64,000 nucleotides of DNA. It comes from Brienomyrus brachyistius (Eukaryota > Chordata > Actinopteri > Osteoglossiformes > Mormyridae). The notes under the pieces are model-generated. The model was not told the origin of the DNA. It was given only the letters and a program-made list of their open reading frames with translations, and did no database searches. A program made the translations under genes and the position numbers. Below are positions 1 through 11,599 of the stretch, one piece after another; within the stretch, counting starts at the first letter, position 1; the number at the start of each line of letters is the position of its first letter. The stretch spans positions 8,237,001 through 8,301,000 of the forward strand of contig NC_064554.1 in assembly GCF_023856365.1 (NCBI RefSeq). Reading direction: 5' to 3'.

Positions 1-1070
1 TGTGATGGAGTCATCACCTTCACAGACAACCAGAACGCCAATATGCACACCTTGGACCAATAGAATATTTACCTTTTTCCTAGCTAGGTTGCCTCTCCAC
101 CAGGAAGCATACCTGTCACGTATGAAGGGGAGACACAACCCAGAGGCAGCATTGGGCTGGACTGACTGGGGTTTTATTGAAGTGTAATATGGCAATGAGA
201 AAACAAAGGACCATAAAGGGTTTAAAATGGAGAACAAGCAGGAATTGTGAGACTGGAGCAGAGCCAACCGGAACACAGGGAGCCCTCCAACATAACTGCT
301 TGCCACATTTAGAGATTGCTAATAAACAGAATTTATGTTATTGTTCAGGCCAGTGCCACTGGTACATACACGTGCATCATGTGCTATATGTAGAGCACCA
401 AGGGGGATCTGCCTTTATGGAGAGATTGTTAGTATTAAACTATCATCAGGGATGAACATAACTGGTACGCAGGTACACATTCACCTTTAAATGCGATATG
501 CGCGGCAATCGATTAATGTAACAGCGTGAATACGTATCAGCCAGTTTAACCTTTATATGCTAATTTGTACTTAGTTTGCGGTAGAGGTTTATATGCACGG
601 TAATTTCTAACGTCTCCCGTTCTGTATTTTTGATCGCCAATATATGCATGTATGTCTGTCTGTATATCAATTCATTAACACTTCCAAGTATTATTCACGA
701 AATGTTCACATTCACAGGGATCTTCCCCCCATAACCATCGTGAATGTGAAGGAGTGACTGCAAATCATCTTCCTCACTACTGTCTGAGAAAACGCGGCTG
801 CAGGAGCCAACCACAGAGAAGGTAATGTCTGAATTTGTCCAAATAGCTACAGTAACCAATCAGAATGCTAATGTGACACACAGGGGACTTTTTGAAGTGG
901 TCAGGCGTGTTGATTTCATAATCAGTTTCAGTCAGCCCATGCACATAACCAGTTACAACCAGTAAAAGGAAGCAAAACCAAAACTTGCGCTCCCAGCTGA
1001 GACTTGCGGATCACAAACTTTTTATGACACATGCACTTCATTTGAAAGATTCCTTACCACAGCATACACA
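1..1070. other. Intergenic, no gene recognised
   Basis: Only short, low-quality open frames occur here. The first 63 bases are open on the plus strand and end in TAG, which could be the tail of an upstream gene, but I recognise no family in it. The rest is AT-rich sequence without splice-bounded coding frames. Confidence 0.4.
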
Positions 1071-1074
1071 ACAA

Positions 1075-1215
1075 ACAAATAAAGTAATTTATTTTCGTAT
1101 AGCGCATTATCACAATATTACATTGTCTCAAAGCGCTTTACAGCATCCCCACCCAAAGCCCCCAGTGAGTAAGCCAGAAGCATCCTGGAGATTCTATTTT
1201 GAGAGACGGGAGAGT
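1075..1215 (+). repeat. Interspersed repeat fragment
   Basis: The motif around 1127-1145 (CTCAAAGCGCTTTACAG) followed by a C-rich stretch is one I associate with abundant interspersed repeats in teleost genomes. It lies directly 5' of the L2-type LINE fragment. Class not assigned; recognition is from memory of the motif, not from a search. Confidence 0.35.
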
Positions 1216-1274
1216 AGCGACTTGGCAACAACCATAGCGCCAGAGAGTCCGACATCTCAGCAAATTTAAAAGTG

Positions 1275-2775
1275 CTACCTAACAGCAAGCGTAAGGATTC
1301 TCCGATTGTCATCCACGTCGACAGTAATGATGTCCGAATGAGGCAATCGGAGATCATTAAGACAAACTTCATAGAGGTGTGCAACCTTGCGAAGAAGATG
1401 TCTGCGTCAGTAATGTGCTATGGCCCCATCCCTACTAGACGTGGCGACGAAAGGTGCAGCAAATTATCTTCGCTGCGTTGCTGGCTGTCGGAATGGTGCC
1501 CGGTCAATGGTGTTGGTTATATAGACAAGTGGTGGACGTTTTATTCATGCCTCGCGGGCTGGTGCCGATCTCCTGTCCAGAAGCATAGCTCATAGTCTCA
1601 AGGCAAATCGCTGACTAGCCAGAACCAAGTCCAGGTGGTAGGCAAACTGGCATAACCGACCGCCTGCTAGGTTCTTAGTTGTCACCTAGGGTTCATGTTA
1701 TCAAGACTATGTCTGTTCACCGCACTATTAATCGTGGAGGTCTATTCCAGTGTAGTGAATGTCATAATAATTTAATAAAAATTAAGCCAAATCCATTATT
1801 AGGTAATAGGTGTAATGCAAGGCTAAAGCTTGGGCTTTTGAATGTAAGATCACTGGCTCCTAAGGCGCTACTAATAAATGAAATGATTAGTGATATTAGA
1901 CTTGGTGTTACTTGGTGCTTATGCCTTATGCCCAGGGCTTAAACTTACTGAATTCATGGCACTAAATGAATGTACTCCAGCTGAATACAGTCATAAGCAT
2001 AACCCTCGACCCAATCACAAAGGTGCTGGTGCTGCTGTAATATTTCAGTCCAACCTAGGAGTGTCTGAGAAAAGTGGTTATAGCTTTAGCATGTTTGAAA
2101 TTCTAGTTCTTAGTCTTGCTGGCTCATGTCCTGGTGGCTCATCTCCTTGTAGTCCTTCACGTCCAGTCATCATTGTCGTATACAGACTGCCCGGTCCATA
2201 CAATAATTTTCGAAAGAATTTTTTAACAAACCTGGAGGTCACTACTGACAAAGCCGTGATTGTTGTTGGTTTTAATATTCACATGGAGAATGACTGTGAT
2301 CCTTTCACAACAACGTTTGCTGTTATTCTTGACTCTGTAGGTGTATGTCAGAATGTAGCTGGACCTACTTATGACGTTCCATAGCCTCCTTATCCACCGC
2401 ATTGGTTCTTGACCAGCTTCCATAGTCCTTCAAGCTTTCAAGCCTCAAGTGAAAATGAACTTGAACAGGTAGCTATGAACATGAAGAAACTGCTTCACTG
2501 CACTATAGTTCTTGTAGCTCCACGTAAGAAAATAAAGCATAGAGATAAGAAACCTTCCCCTGGTACAGTATATGCAAGAACTTAAACAGGCTTCACACAA
2601 GCTAGAGCGCAAATGGCACTCAAGTAAACTAGACGTTTTCAGACCCATCTGGAAAGGGAGCCTCTCTAAGTACAGACAAGCACTAGCAACTGCTAGGTCT
2701 GTGCAGACTAATAAAAGAAAACAGAATGTACCCTAAATTCCTGTTTGAATCTGTGTCCAAAATAACAAAGTTTGG
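1275..2775 (+). mobile_element. Decayed L2-type LINE (ORF1 esterase end, APE endonuclease, linker)
   Basis: Translated in shifting plus-strand frames, this stretch resembles an L2/CR1-group non-LTR retrotransposon. Around 1300-1590 lies an SGNH-esterase-like ORF1 end (VIHVDSNDVRMRQSEI, then a GYIDKWWTF-like segment). From about 1820 to 2384 comes an APE endonuclease N-terminal half (LGLLNVRSLAPKALLINEMI; VVYRLPGPYNNF; VVGFNIHMEND in place of the usual GDFN). From about 2545 to 2770 there is a linker with LERKWHSSKLDVFRPIWK and a KFLFESVSKITK-like end. No reverse transcriptase follows, so the 3' part is missing. Several frameshifts and stops show that it is dead. Boundaries are approximate. 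Confidence 0.75.
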
Positions 2776-3305
2776 GCAAAGAAGCATAACAGAAGCATTT
2801 ACGAAGAAGTGTGTGAGATGGCAGAAAATCATCCATAACATAATTACATGTTAAACTAGCATTACTGAGGTCCAAATTTGCTGTGCGGCTATTTTAAGGG
2901 GAAACCTATATTTTAGGTTTAAGGTAATAATCTTACCCCTTCATATCTGTCATCTAACGTATGATTGATAGCTGAAAAAGTAATTCAGCTACGCATTTCA
3001 ATGTCAACAGATTTGTACAGTATCACCAGTTTGGTGTTCTATAATTTCAGTGTCCGTGTGTTAGCACAGAAAACCATGCATCATGATATTTTATTATATT
3101 GACTAGGTTATGTCTGAATGCTTACACAAACATCCTTGTCGGCAGTAGCTGATAAATGTAAGTTGCTACAAATACGTTATCATTACATTAAATTATATTA
3201 CATAGATCGTCATGCATAATATAGGTTAATATGTCATGCAAACATAATAAGTCATGCAAACCATACCACCGTTTTCTGTATTTTCCCTGAAAACATCTAC
3301 TGCAT
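2776..3305. other. AT-rich spacer, nothing recognised
   Basis: AT-rich sequence between the LINE fragment and the SINE. I see no coding frame, structured RNA or regulatory motif that I can support. Confidence 0.4.
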
Positions 3306-3317
3306 TGGCAGCAACTT

Positions 3318-3672
3318 CCATCCATCCATTTTCCAAACCGCTTATCCTACTGGGTTGTGGGGGGTCCGGAGCCTATCCCGGAATCAATGGGCACGAGGCA
3401 GGGAACAACCCAGGATGGGGGGCCAGCCCATCGCAGGGCACACTCACACACCATTCACTCACGCATGCACACCTATGGGCAATTTAGCAAGTCCAATTAG
3501 CCTCAGCATGTTTTTGGACTGTGGGGGGAAACCAGAGTACCCGGAGGAAACCCCACGACGACATGGGGAGAACATGCAAACTCCACACACATGTGACCCA
3601 GGCGGAGACTCGAACCCGGGTCCCAGAGGTATGAGGCAACAGTGCTAACCACTGCACCACCATGCCACCCCC
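3318..3672 (-). mobile_element. tRNA-derived SINE with 12-bp target-site duplication
   Basis: On the minus strand the element starts at about 3672 with a tRNA-like head. An A-box-like TGGTGCAGTGGTTAGCA is followed about 30-40 bases later by the B-box-like GGTTCGAGTC. It ends near 3318 in GGATAAGCGG and a GGATG-type tail like those of L2-clade LINEs. It is flanked by the perfect direct repeat TGGCAGCAACTT at 3306-3317 and 3673-3684, the signature of LINE-mediated insertion. Three other copies or relatives lie at 13347-13693, 22390-22743 and 22930-23256, all in the same orientation. An open frame crosses the element but is not a gene. Confidence 0.85.
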
Positions 3673-3904
3673 TGGCAGCAACTTAAATAATTTTATTTAT
3701 CTTTAAAAACATAGAAACATTGAAAAGACACGCGATGCTTTTGTATATGTGGCTTGCTTACCGCAACACTTTCGAAGAAAGACGTTAAAATTACAGTGAA
3801 ACCACCTAACTGTAAAGCAACAGGTGAGGTCATGATTTCAAATCAGCGCATGCCAGAGGGAATGTGGGGGAAACTTAATTCCCCCCCAGGCCTGTATTAT
3901 TGAA

Positions 3905-4001
3905 GATAAGTCTCCGCCCACCTTAAGAATGCCCGGAAATGGAATGAGGTATGCACCGAGTATTTAAAAAGCTGTACCTTTTCGCAAAGAACACGTCCAC
4001 C
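3905..4001 (+). promoter_or_regulatory. Proximal promoter of first CYP3 gene
   Basis: Aligned by eye with the second gene's upstream region (15470-15578), this stretch keeps the GC-box-like TCTCCGCCCACC (3911-3922) and AATGCCCGGAAAT just downstream. It lacks an 8-bp piece (TAAAGTAA) that forms the TATAAAG box of the second gene. A different small deletion instead makes TATTTAAAA at 3961-3969, about 33-41 bases before the ATG. Which of these places the start site is inferred, not shown. Confidence 0.55.
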
Positions 4002-7000
4002 ATGAGTCTCATTCCCTCTTGTTCAACAGAAACATGGAGTCTGTTTATAGCTTTCCTGGGTCTTCTGATACTGTAAGTTTACTCCTTTATTCCAGTTTTT
4101 TTTTTCATGCGTACTACTTTTTAGAAAGTACACTACTACAAAATACAAATTAATAACTGTCGTAGATCTGTGATGAGGCAGTTAATTTGTCTCAGTTTAG
4201 GCAGTAGATATTGATAGATTCCTGTCAATTTATTTTTACATTTACGTGTGCCCATGAAAATAGTAAAATGCTAAGAGATGTTTCACATGACATAAACTAA
4301 AAGTCAAATGTATTGGGTTCCATTTGTGCCTGAAATATGTCGATATGCGCACTGCCCATGTCGAATGAACATAACGTTTGTCTGCGTCTATTCAACTTTG
4401 AACTGAACTTCAGCTATGACAACACCATTTTGGGAATGATATTGTCTGTCAAATCCTCATCTGACAAAACATTTGTCTGTCAGTTCAACTTTAAACTGTA
4501 CTTCTGTCATCTTAGCACATGATATGTCATCCTCCTTGTCGTTTGACTGCCTCGTTATATATGCTGTCCTGATGTGTCGTCTGACATGTGTTATGAATGT
4601 CGTTTTGATGCGTCATTTTTGTGTTATTTTTCTTGTAGTCCTGCTGCATCATTATCCCTGTTGTATGTGTTGTTCTATATATCTACTTGGTGTAACATTC
4701 TGAAATACACCAGTTATTCTCCAATACACTTTATTTTTTTCATAGGTATTCAACAAAGGCTACTTCGGTCAAAATTGAGTTTTCTCATCCTATAGACAGT
4801 CACTTTTTTTTTTTTTTGAATGATCTTATATCTTAAAATGTGCTATACAAATAAACCTGGACTTCATGTCTACTTGCAATGTCGGGGACAGGAAAAATTA
4901 ACCCACACACTGTCAAATGACTAGGAGAATGACACATCGAAACAAAATTCATGACAGCACAAACAAACATCACATCAGGATGACATTCATACCACACACA
5001 CACACACACACACAGTCAAATGAGGAGGAGGAGAATGACACATCGAAACAACATTTATGATTCATGAATAGAGAGAAACATCACAAGACGTCAGGACGAC
5101 ATTTATAACAACAGTCAAACAATAAGGAGGATGATACACCATCATGACGTGATGACGTGTTTGGTCTACGTGCAGTACAACATCTCATTGTCAGAATAGT
5201 ATTGTCACGACTGAAGTACAGTTCAAAGTTGAATAGGCACAGAAAAATGGTTTATTACAGGTGCTGTCGAAATAGTGTCCTATTCAACATATTTTTTGCA
5301 CAAATCATGAACCCATATGCATGTCGACATTTCTGACACAGATGGAAACCCATATAAATGTAAATAAATTTTTTTTAAATCCTGATGTTTTTCACATGCA
5401 CATGCTCACGTTTTTCTAACGTTTTTGAAACATTGCTTGTACATTACTGTCCCCCCCACCCCTGCATGTAGGTATGGTGTCTGGCCATACGGCTTTTTCA
5501 GAAAGCTAGGAATTCCAGGGCCAAGGCCACTGCCATTTGTAGGGACCTTTCTGTCATACATCTGGGTGAGTCTGCTGAATGTAATGCATTCTGTTTCCCT
5601 GCTTCACCGGAATTTAACTGAACCATGAACCCAATCAGAAACTTTTAAGGAGATATTTTAAAATCAATGTTAAATTTTGTTGCAATATAAAAAGTAGAAT
5701 TGTAATTTGCAATTGAATCGATCCGCATCCACCGCACCACCCCCCACTGCCCCCACCCCTACTGTCTAGGCCCCCTCAGTCAGGAAAGTTGATAGTTGAT
5801 GGATGCACAAATGAGTTGTTTCTTAAAAACATTTCTTAAAAGCATTCCGAAACTGTTTTCTTGAATTGATTGTCATTCCTCCAAAGTAAGAACATTCACA
5901 TTAATAATTTTAGCTTCATTTCCATCTCTCTGCAGGGCTTTCACAATTTTGATATGCAGTGCTTCAATAAATATGGAAGCATCTGGGGGTAAGTCAATCT
6001 ACAAGACCCTCACCATGAAACAGATAAGTGCAACATTGGATGGATGGATGGATGGTTGATCATTCCATCAGGAGTGTTCCCCTGCCTTATGCCTCATGCC
6101 TTACACTCACCATGACAATGTACTATGTAAGTAGTATGAAAGATGGATAGTTGCTAGGCAGGTGTATATATGTTTCTTAAGCTTTTCACAAAAGCATCAG
6201 GATAGGCACGTCCATCATGGCAGGTGCAGGTATTCAGCCAAAGAGGGATGTACACAGCTGCTGAAGACCAGGCCCTTTCCAGACTCCTGCTTCTTATGAG
6301 CTTCATGCATTTTTCAATCTGCAGGATTTTTGATGGCCGACAGCCGTTGCTGATGATTACAGACCCGGAGATGATAAAGTCAGTGATGGTCAAAGACTTC
6401 TACACCGTCTTCACAAACCGGAGAGTAAGTCTGAGCTGCTGCTGTTGCTTCTCCGTGGCCTGAGCTGTTTCTCCGTGCCCTGAGCCCTCAGCATTTGGTA
6501 CAAACATTCTTGATGTTTTCCACATTTTCCGACCATACAGTATAGTAATAAAAACATTTGCTGTACCATGGCCTGGCAGCAGGGGTGTCAGAGAGGCATG
6601 GATGCCCCGATAGATACAGGGGGCCATTGAATAAGTAAAATCATAAACGTATATAATGTAAAAGGGCGAGGGCCTCAAGGTGACACTTTGTCAGGGGGCT
6701 CAGATGGTCTGGCTACTCCCCGGGCTGCCAGTGTGCTGCTCTGTGCCTCCCAGGTTGGCATGGATCCAGCCCAGCTCTGTATCCTTGCAGCTGACATGTC
6801 CTCCCAGTGCTGGTTGGAGTCCATCCAGCAAAGTAATTGATGAAAATGACAACTGAATGGATTATTTTGCATTGCTGGTTAATTGTATAGCTATTCGTTT
6901 GCATGTTTTGCTTAAGCTAAATCAACATTTCTGTACCTCAGTACTAAGGATGCCAGAAACGATTAGCTACTGTAGCCATATAAAATCAATGGCCCTGTTC

Positions 7001-10000
7001 TGGCGAGCACCAGAGCTAGCCCACTGCTGTGTCTTCCTGCAGGAAAGGGTTCTCGTCAGGCCGCTGGCTGATGCTCTGTCGATGGTAAAAGACAAAAAAT
7101 GGAAAAGGATACGGAGCTCGATGTCCTCGTTATTCACCAGTGGGCGGCTAAAAGAGGTGCGGGGCTACACACGGGGAAGGGGCTTCTTGTGCCTTCAGGG
7201 TGTCTCCAAAAACGTAGTTCATACTTCACTTTTCCACGTCTGCTTTCGTGCGCTTTCAGGCTGGGGACGGTCGTCCGCATGGCAGCGTGTGTTTATTTTA
7301 CATTTGGCTGTGGAGGGTTGTTGTCAGTGCATGCATTCAGCAGTGATATTCCACCAGACCAGGAGAGGGCAGAGGTGTTACAACAGCACAAATAAAAGCA
7401 GTGTGGTAATAAGTCATACCACAGTATTTTGAAATGCTTCCTGCAAAATTAGCCAGGATCCCAATGACTCGCAAGATTTCAAAACGCCGGAATAGTGCTG
7501 CTTTTTAAAATACTGCATACCTCTGTATAATCCCTGGCCAGTATGAAGAATTAGATATACGGATACCTCCAACCCTCCTCATACACCTGCTCACCATACC
7601 TACTACGATAACAACAATTATTCTTCTGCTGCTCTTTCATCATTGACTGTCGATCTCTGAAAGTCCATATTGCCACCTACTGGATATGCCTAATCAATTA
7701 TCTTGCACAGTTGACCACAGGCAACTCCTGATGATGAAATTCACGTCACATCCTCTCGTCCACAACTGAAAGTGCGCTCGGGACAGTGAAGTGCGAATCA
7801 ATCGGCCTTATGCCAGAGGCACACAAACTGTGGGGTGTGTCCCCTGGTAGGGTCTTGAAGGATTTATATGTGAGGGGGGGCACAGGTGAGGGGAAAAAAA
7901 CTAAACAGAGAACTGTGTGGGGGCAGACCTATTTCAGAATTGCAACCTTTAGAAAAATGAATAACAATGCAATGACATTTCGAACACCTTACGTGATGTT
8001 AATAAAATAATTATGTTTTATTTAATAACTAAACTTTATTTGGGGTAAGTGTGATCTATGTGTTTGGGGGGTGGGGGGGGGGGGTCAGGACAAATCTATC
8101 AGCCCAGATCAGAACTTCATTTATTCACTCCTATAGCCAACAAATATGTATCTTGCTAGAGCTGAGACTGGTGAGAGACCTTATTTAATTGGCCAGTGAG
8201 GGAAGGGAGCTGTGTTTCATTTTGCACATCATGGACTGGTGTTGACTTCAGCATCTTTGAATCTTTGAAGCATAAATTATAATAATAATCCTGTTATATA
8301 ATATTTTAACAAAAGCCATTAAGTGTCTCTGCTGTCCTGTATATGTGACAAATTACTGATGTGCAATAGCTGTTGTAACTTGTTGTTGATCAGTTTTCAT
8401 TGAAACATCTTGCCGGCTGTTGAAACGAAAGCGAAAACAGGATCTGCTGCTGAGTGTTTCGCATGCTTTTATATAGCTTTTGTTCTTGTGACCTCCAGAT
8501 CTTTCCCATTGTCGAGCGCTATGCTGATTCCTTAATAGCCAATTTGAAGAAGCGAAACCTAGAGAACCCAGTGGGAATTAAAGAGTGAGTACTGATTCTG
8601 TGGTACAAATGCCTCCGGGTACAATTCAGTACTGCAGTATATATCTGACATGTCCTCAAGCTTCATACAGTACTGCTGCAGGGGTATAAGTGAGCAATAA
8701 GGGCAACAACAGCGGTGGGGGGTATTGCTGGGCAGTATGACCAAGAAGTTGTATCACGGTATTTTTTAAGATTCTGACGGTTTCATGGTATATCATGGTA
8801 TTTTCTTTCTTTTTTTTTATCATGAGAAAACATGATTATGAATGTTTTTAAAGAAGTGTGTTTTTATTGATTGTTAATGTATATTCAGCTTGACAGAGAA
8901 ATGTTTTATTGATTATTACCATTTATTTCGCTAGGTAACAACATGTATGTTTAACCAGCATTATTCTGATAATAATTACCATGGTAGTAGTTATTTTGTT
9001 TCACCGATATGCATTTCATTGCTGACCTAATTGTAGCAAACAATATTATTTAATATATTTAATAATATAATTTTCGGCCTATTGAAGCATTACAGTGGTT
9101 GTTTCAGCTATGCTAAGGCATGATGATATATAAAAAATTCATACCGTTCAGGAAATTCAAAACTTTATACCAGATGAACCGGTGTACTTCCCAGCACTAC
9201 TGGGGGGTATTGAATCACCAAATTACTCTTGTGTCATCATGGTGACAGACAGCTAACAGTAACTGCCTACAAACTCCTTTCCCCCCAGCATTTTTGGGCC
9301 GTACAGTATGGACGTGGTCACCGGCACATACTTCAGCGTGGACATTGACTCCATCAATAACTCCAAGAACAACTTTGTTGACAGTGTTAAGAAAATGCTG
9401 AACTTCAGCCTTTTTAATCCCTTTTTCCTGATTATAAGTATGTGGGAATTGTGCCTGATTTCTCATATCATTTCAAGTAACTACATTGTACAATTCCAAG
9501 ATTTTTTTTCACCAGAATTATTTAGTGTGAAACGTTGCTGCATTAAAATAAAGCCATACTACAGTTGTAAAAACAAACAAATGATTCAACTGAAAACCCT
9601 TTTTTTCCAGCCCTGTTTCCTTTTACTGTTCACTTTTTTGAGAAGTTGGGCGTCTCCTTTGTTTCTAAGTCAAGCTTGGACTATTTCTGCCGAACAGTAC
9701 GGAAGATAAAGGATGAGCATCACATCAATCAGGAGGTGTGTCCTGCTTAAACCCAGGGTCCTGCACTTTCTGTCTGGGTCTCCGATGCAACAATGTTTTA
9801 AACCCACTCTGAGCTAATCATGCTGTAGAAACAACCGGTGATCTTGATCACCTTTGACCTCCTGTGCTCAAACTACAGTCTGACAAACATTTAGTTTCAC
9901 CAACAGAGTCAAGTAGGCTTCCTACAGCTTATGGTTCAGTCTCAGATTTTGGAGGAGAAGGCGAACGCCCAGGAGAGCATCAAACCTGTTAGAGGTTAGA

Positions 10001-11508
10001 GTGTGTCTTTCCAAACACAATGTTCACCTCTTTGCTCCGAAGTATTTAAGCCGTTACCTTGAACTGTGAGAAGCCTGTGCCTAAAATGACACCGAACCCA
10101 ATTCCGTGTTTTAGGGCTGACGGATCATGAGATACTGTCTCAGTCTTTTGGCTTCATCATCGGTGGGTATGAAACCACTAGCAGCACCCTCTCAGTACTT
10201 GCGCACAACCTGGCAACCAATCCAACAGCCATGAAGAAACTGCAGGAAGAGATCGACAGTGTCTTCCCTAATAATGTAAGTATAAAGATCATTCGCAATA
10301 TGTCCTGATGTTTCATTATAAACTGTCAGACTTTGGGCTTTCTCTCTCTCTGTTTCTCAGTCTCTGGTTTTAACCTGTGAAATATTAATAATAATTCAAC
10401 AAGTTTTTCAGGCTTCTTAGCACTGTGTTTTATTTGGCCTGAGGGACAGTGGTTTATTTAACATACTGAGGGACAGTGGTTTATTCAGCATGCTGAGCGA
10501 CAATGCCACCCACTGGACATGAAGATGCAGGACATGTTAGGTCAGGCATCTTATCAGAGGGTCCTTGCCCACCACAGAGCCCTGTCACATACGAGGCACT
10601 GATGCAGATGGAATACCTGGACATGGCCATGAACGAGTCCATGCGCCTCTGGCCTGCTGCACCACGCATTGAGCGGGCCTGCAAGAATACGGTGGAGATT
10701 CAAGGGGTGACCATCCCCACTGGCACCCTGGTGGTCGTGCCAACCTATGTTCTGCACCGCGATCCAAAGATCTGGGAGTCACCTGACACATACAAGCCCG
10801 AGCGGTAACTCACAAAAAGTCTGCCGCGCTCTTACGTAATTTGCGTCTGTTGCTATTTCCTTATAATAACTTTCCTATTGGTGTTTTTAAGGTTCAGCAA
10901 GGAAAGCAGACAGGATATTAACCCCTACACGTTTCTGCCATTCGGAATGGGACCTCGCAATTGCATCGGGATGAGATTTGCTCTGCTGATCATGAAAATG
11001 GTCGTGGTGAAGCTGCTGCAGAACTTCAGCCTGGAGACTTGCAAGGAGACGCAGGTAGGTGATGATGTCATTTCCTTGATGATCTCCACCCATGGCTCAA
11101 GGGCATCATGCAGGAATAGTACTATAATCAGCTGTAATCACAGTTTAAACATTTTGCTTTGTACTGGCATAGTGGCGCAATGTTTAGCATGGTTGCCTCA
11201 CACCTCTGGAGACCAGAGTTTGAGTCTTTGCCTTGGCTTTGTGGGTAGAGTTTGCACATTCTCCTTGTGTCGTCATATGGTTTTCTGTGGGTCTTGTGCA
11301 CAGAGCAAGTGGGCATAGAAAATTAATTAAAGAATGATTTCATATGATAATGCACATGAAGTAGTATCGAAATAATGGTATATGCTTCTGAATCAGAGCT
11401 TTTTTTGTGTTCTAGATCCCTTTGCAATTAAATGCAATGTTTCAACCCAAATCTATCAGACTGAAGATTGTGCCACGAACTCCAGCCAGTAACCAGGAAA
11501 GAGGATGA
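4002..11508 (+). CDS. Cytochrome P450 family 3 protein, copy 1 (13 exons, 507 aa)
   Basis: Haem-thiolate mono-oxygenase of the ER membrane; the family oxidises steroids and xenobiotics using NADPH-P450 reductase. Exons: 4002-4072, 5472-5565, 5936-5988, 6325-6424, 7043-7156, 8499-8584, 9289-9437, 9611-9735, 9907-9994, 10115-10275, 10578-10804, 10892-11054, 11416-11508. Phases close throughout, and eight internal exon lengths (53, 100, 114, 149, 161, 227, 163 and others close) match mammalian CYP3A. Visible parts: N-terminal membrane anchor (about residues 11-24), proline-rich IPGPRPLP, C-helix W126xxxR130, I-helix GGYETT (310-315), K-helix E367xxR370, PERF (421-424) and haem loop [10 protein letters not shown] with Cys447. 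Odd points: exon 9 has Q266/G268 where copy 2 has R/D, and its donor is GTTAGA; exon 5 has the weak donor GTGCGG, shared with copy 2. Subfamily (3A, 3C or other) is not resolved; IFPI after exon 5 and the exon 2 sequence lean towards fish CYP3C. Confidence 0.93.
4314..5352. mobile_element. Fold-back (long inverted-repeat) DNA element in CYP3 copy 1 intron 1
   Basis: The ends are imperfect inverted repeats: TGGGTTCCATTTGTG at the left and its complement (CACAGATGGAAACCCA) at the right, flanked by TAT on both sides. Further inside, the two halves continue to pair imperfectly: CTATTCAACTTTGAACTG near 4388 with CAGTTCAAAGTTGAATAG near 5220, and GTCATCCTCCTTGTCGTTTGAC near 4527 with a complementary stretch near 5115. 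Intron 1 of CYP3 copy 2 has the empty site: flanking sequence aligns around 15885 with no such insert. No transposase is visible, so it is non-autonomous. It contains a (CA)n run at about 4995-5014. The superfamily is not resolved; TA-rich target duplications fit several. Confidence 0.75.
8723..9199. mobile_element. hAT-like MITE in CYP3 copy 1 intron 6
   Basis: A 477-bp element with inverted ends: TATTGCTGGGCAGTATGACC at the left (TAGTGCTGGGCAG in copy 2) and the complement ...CCCAGCACTA at the right. The flanks form an 8-bp target duplication, GTGGGGGG (8715-8722) and CTGGGGGG (9200-9207), as expected for hAT elements. There is no coding capacity. The same element sits at the same place in CYP3 copy 2 (20106-23532), so it inserted before the gene duplication. 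Confidence 0.75.
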
Positions 11509-11554
11509 GTAAAAGCCATGATAAGGGCAATTGTGAGATAAGATTTCTGTTGAG

Positions 11555-11560
11555 AATAAA
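11555..11560 (+). terminator. Poly(A) signal of CYP3 copy 1
   Basis: AATAAA 47 bases after the stop codon; it gives a very short 3' UTR. No other canonical signal lies closer. Confidence 0.6.
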
Positions 11561-11599
11561 ATATGTAAATATGTTCACGCAGTTTCTCTATGTTATCTC

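Noticed and set aside
2..64. Open plus-strand frame ending in TAG at the window edge, possibly the last codons of an upstream gene
   Set aside because: Only 20 codons, no recognisable domain and no visible acceptor; cannot be supported.
3254..3681. Overlapping open frames on both strands, similar to others at 13327-13727 and 22530-22943
   Set aside because: They lie in the SINE copies; similarity between them reflects the repeat, not a gene family.
4995..5014. Repeated short units that might suggest a CRISPR-like array
   Set aside because: This is a simple (CA)n run inside the fold-back element; there are no spacers of constant length, and the genome is eukaryotic.
7099..7395. 98-codon open frame repeated at 18350-18646
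   Set aside because: It starts inside exon 5 of each CYP3 gene in another frame and continues into the intron. It is duplicated because the introns are duplicated; no protein family is seen.
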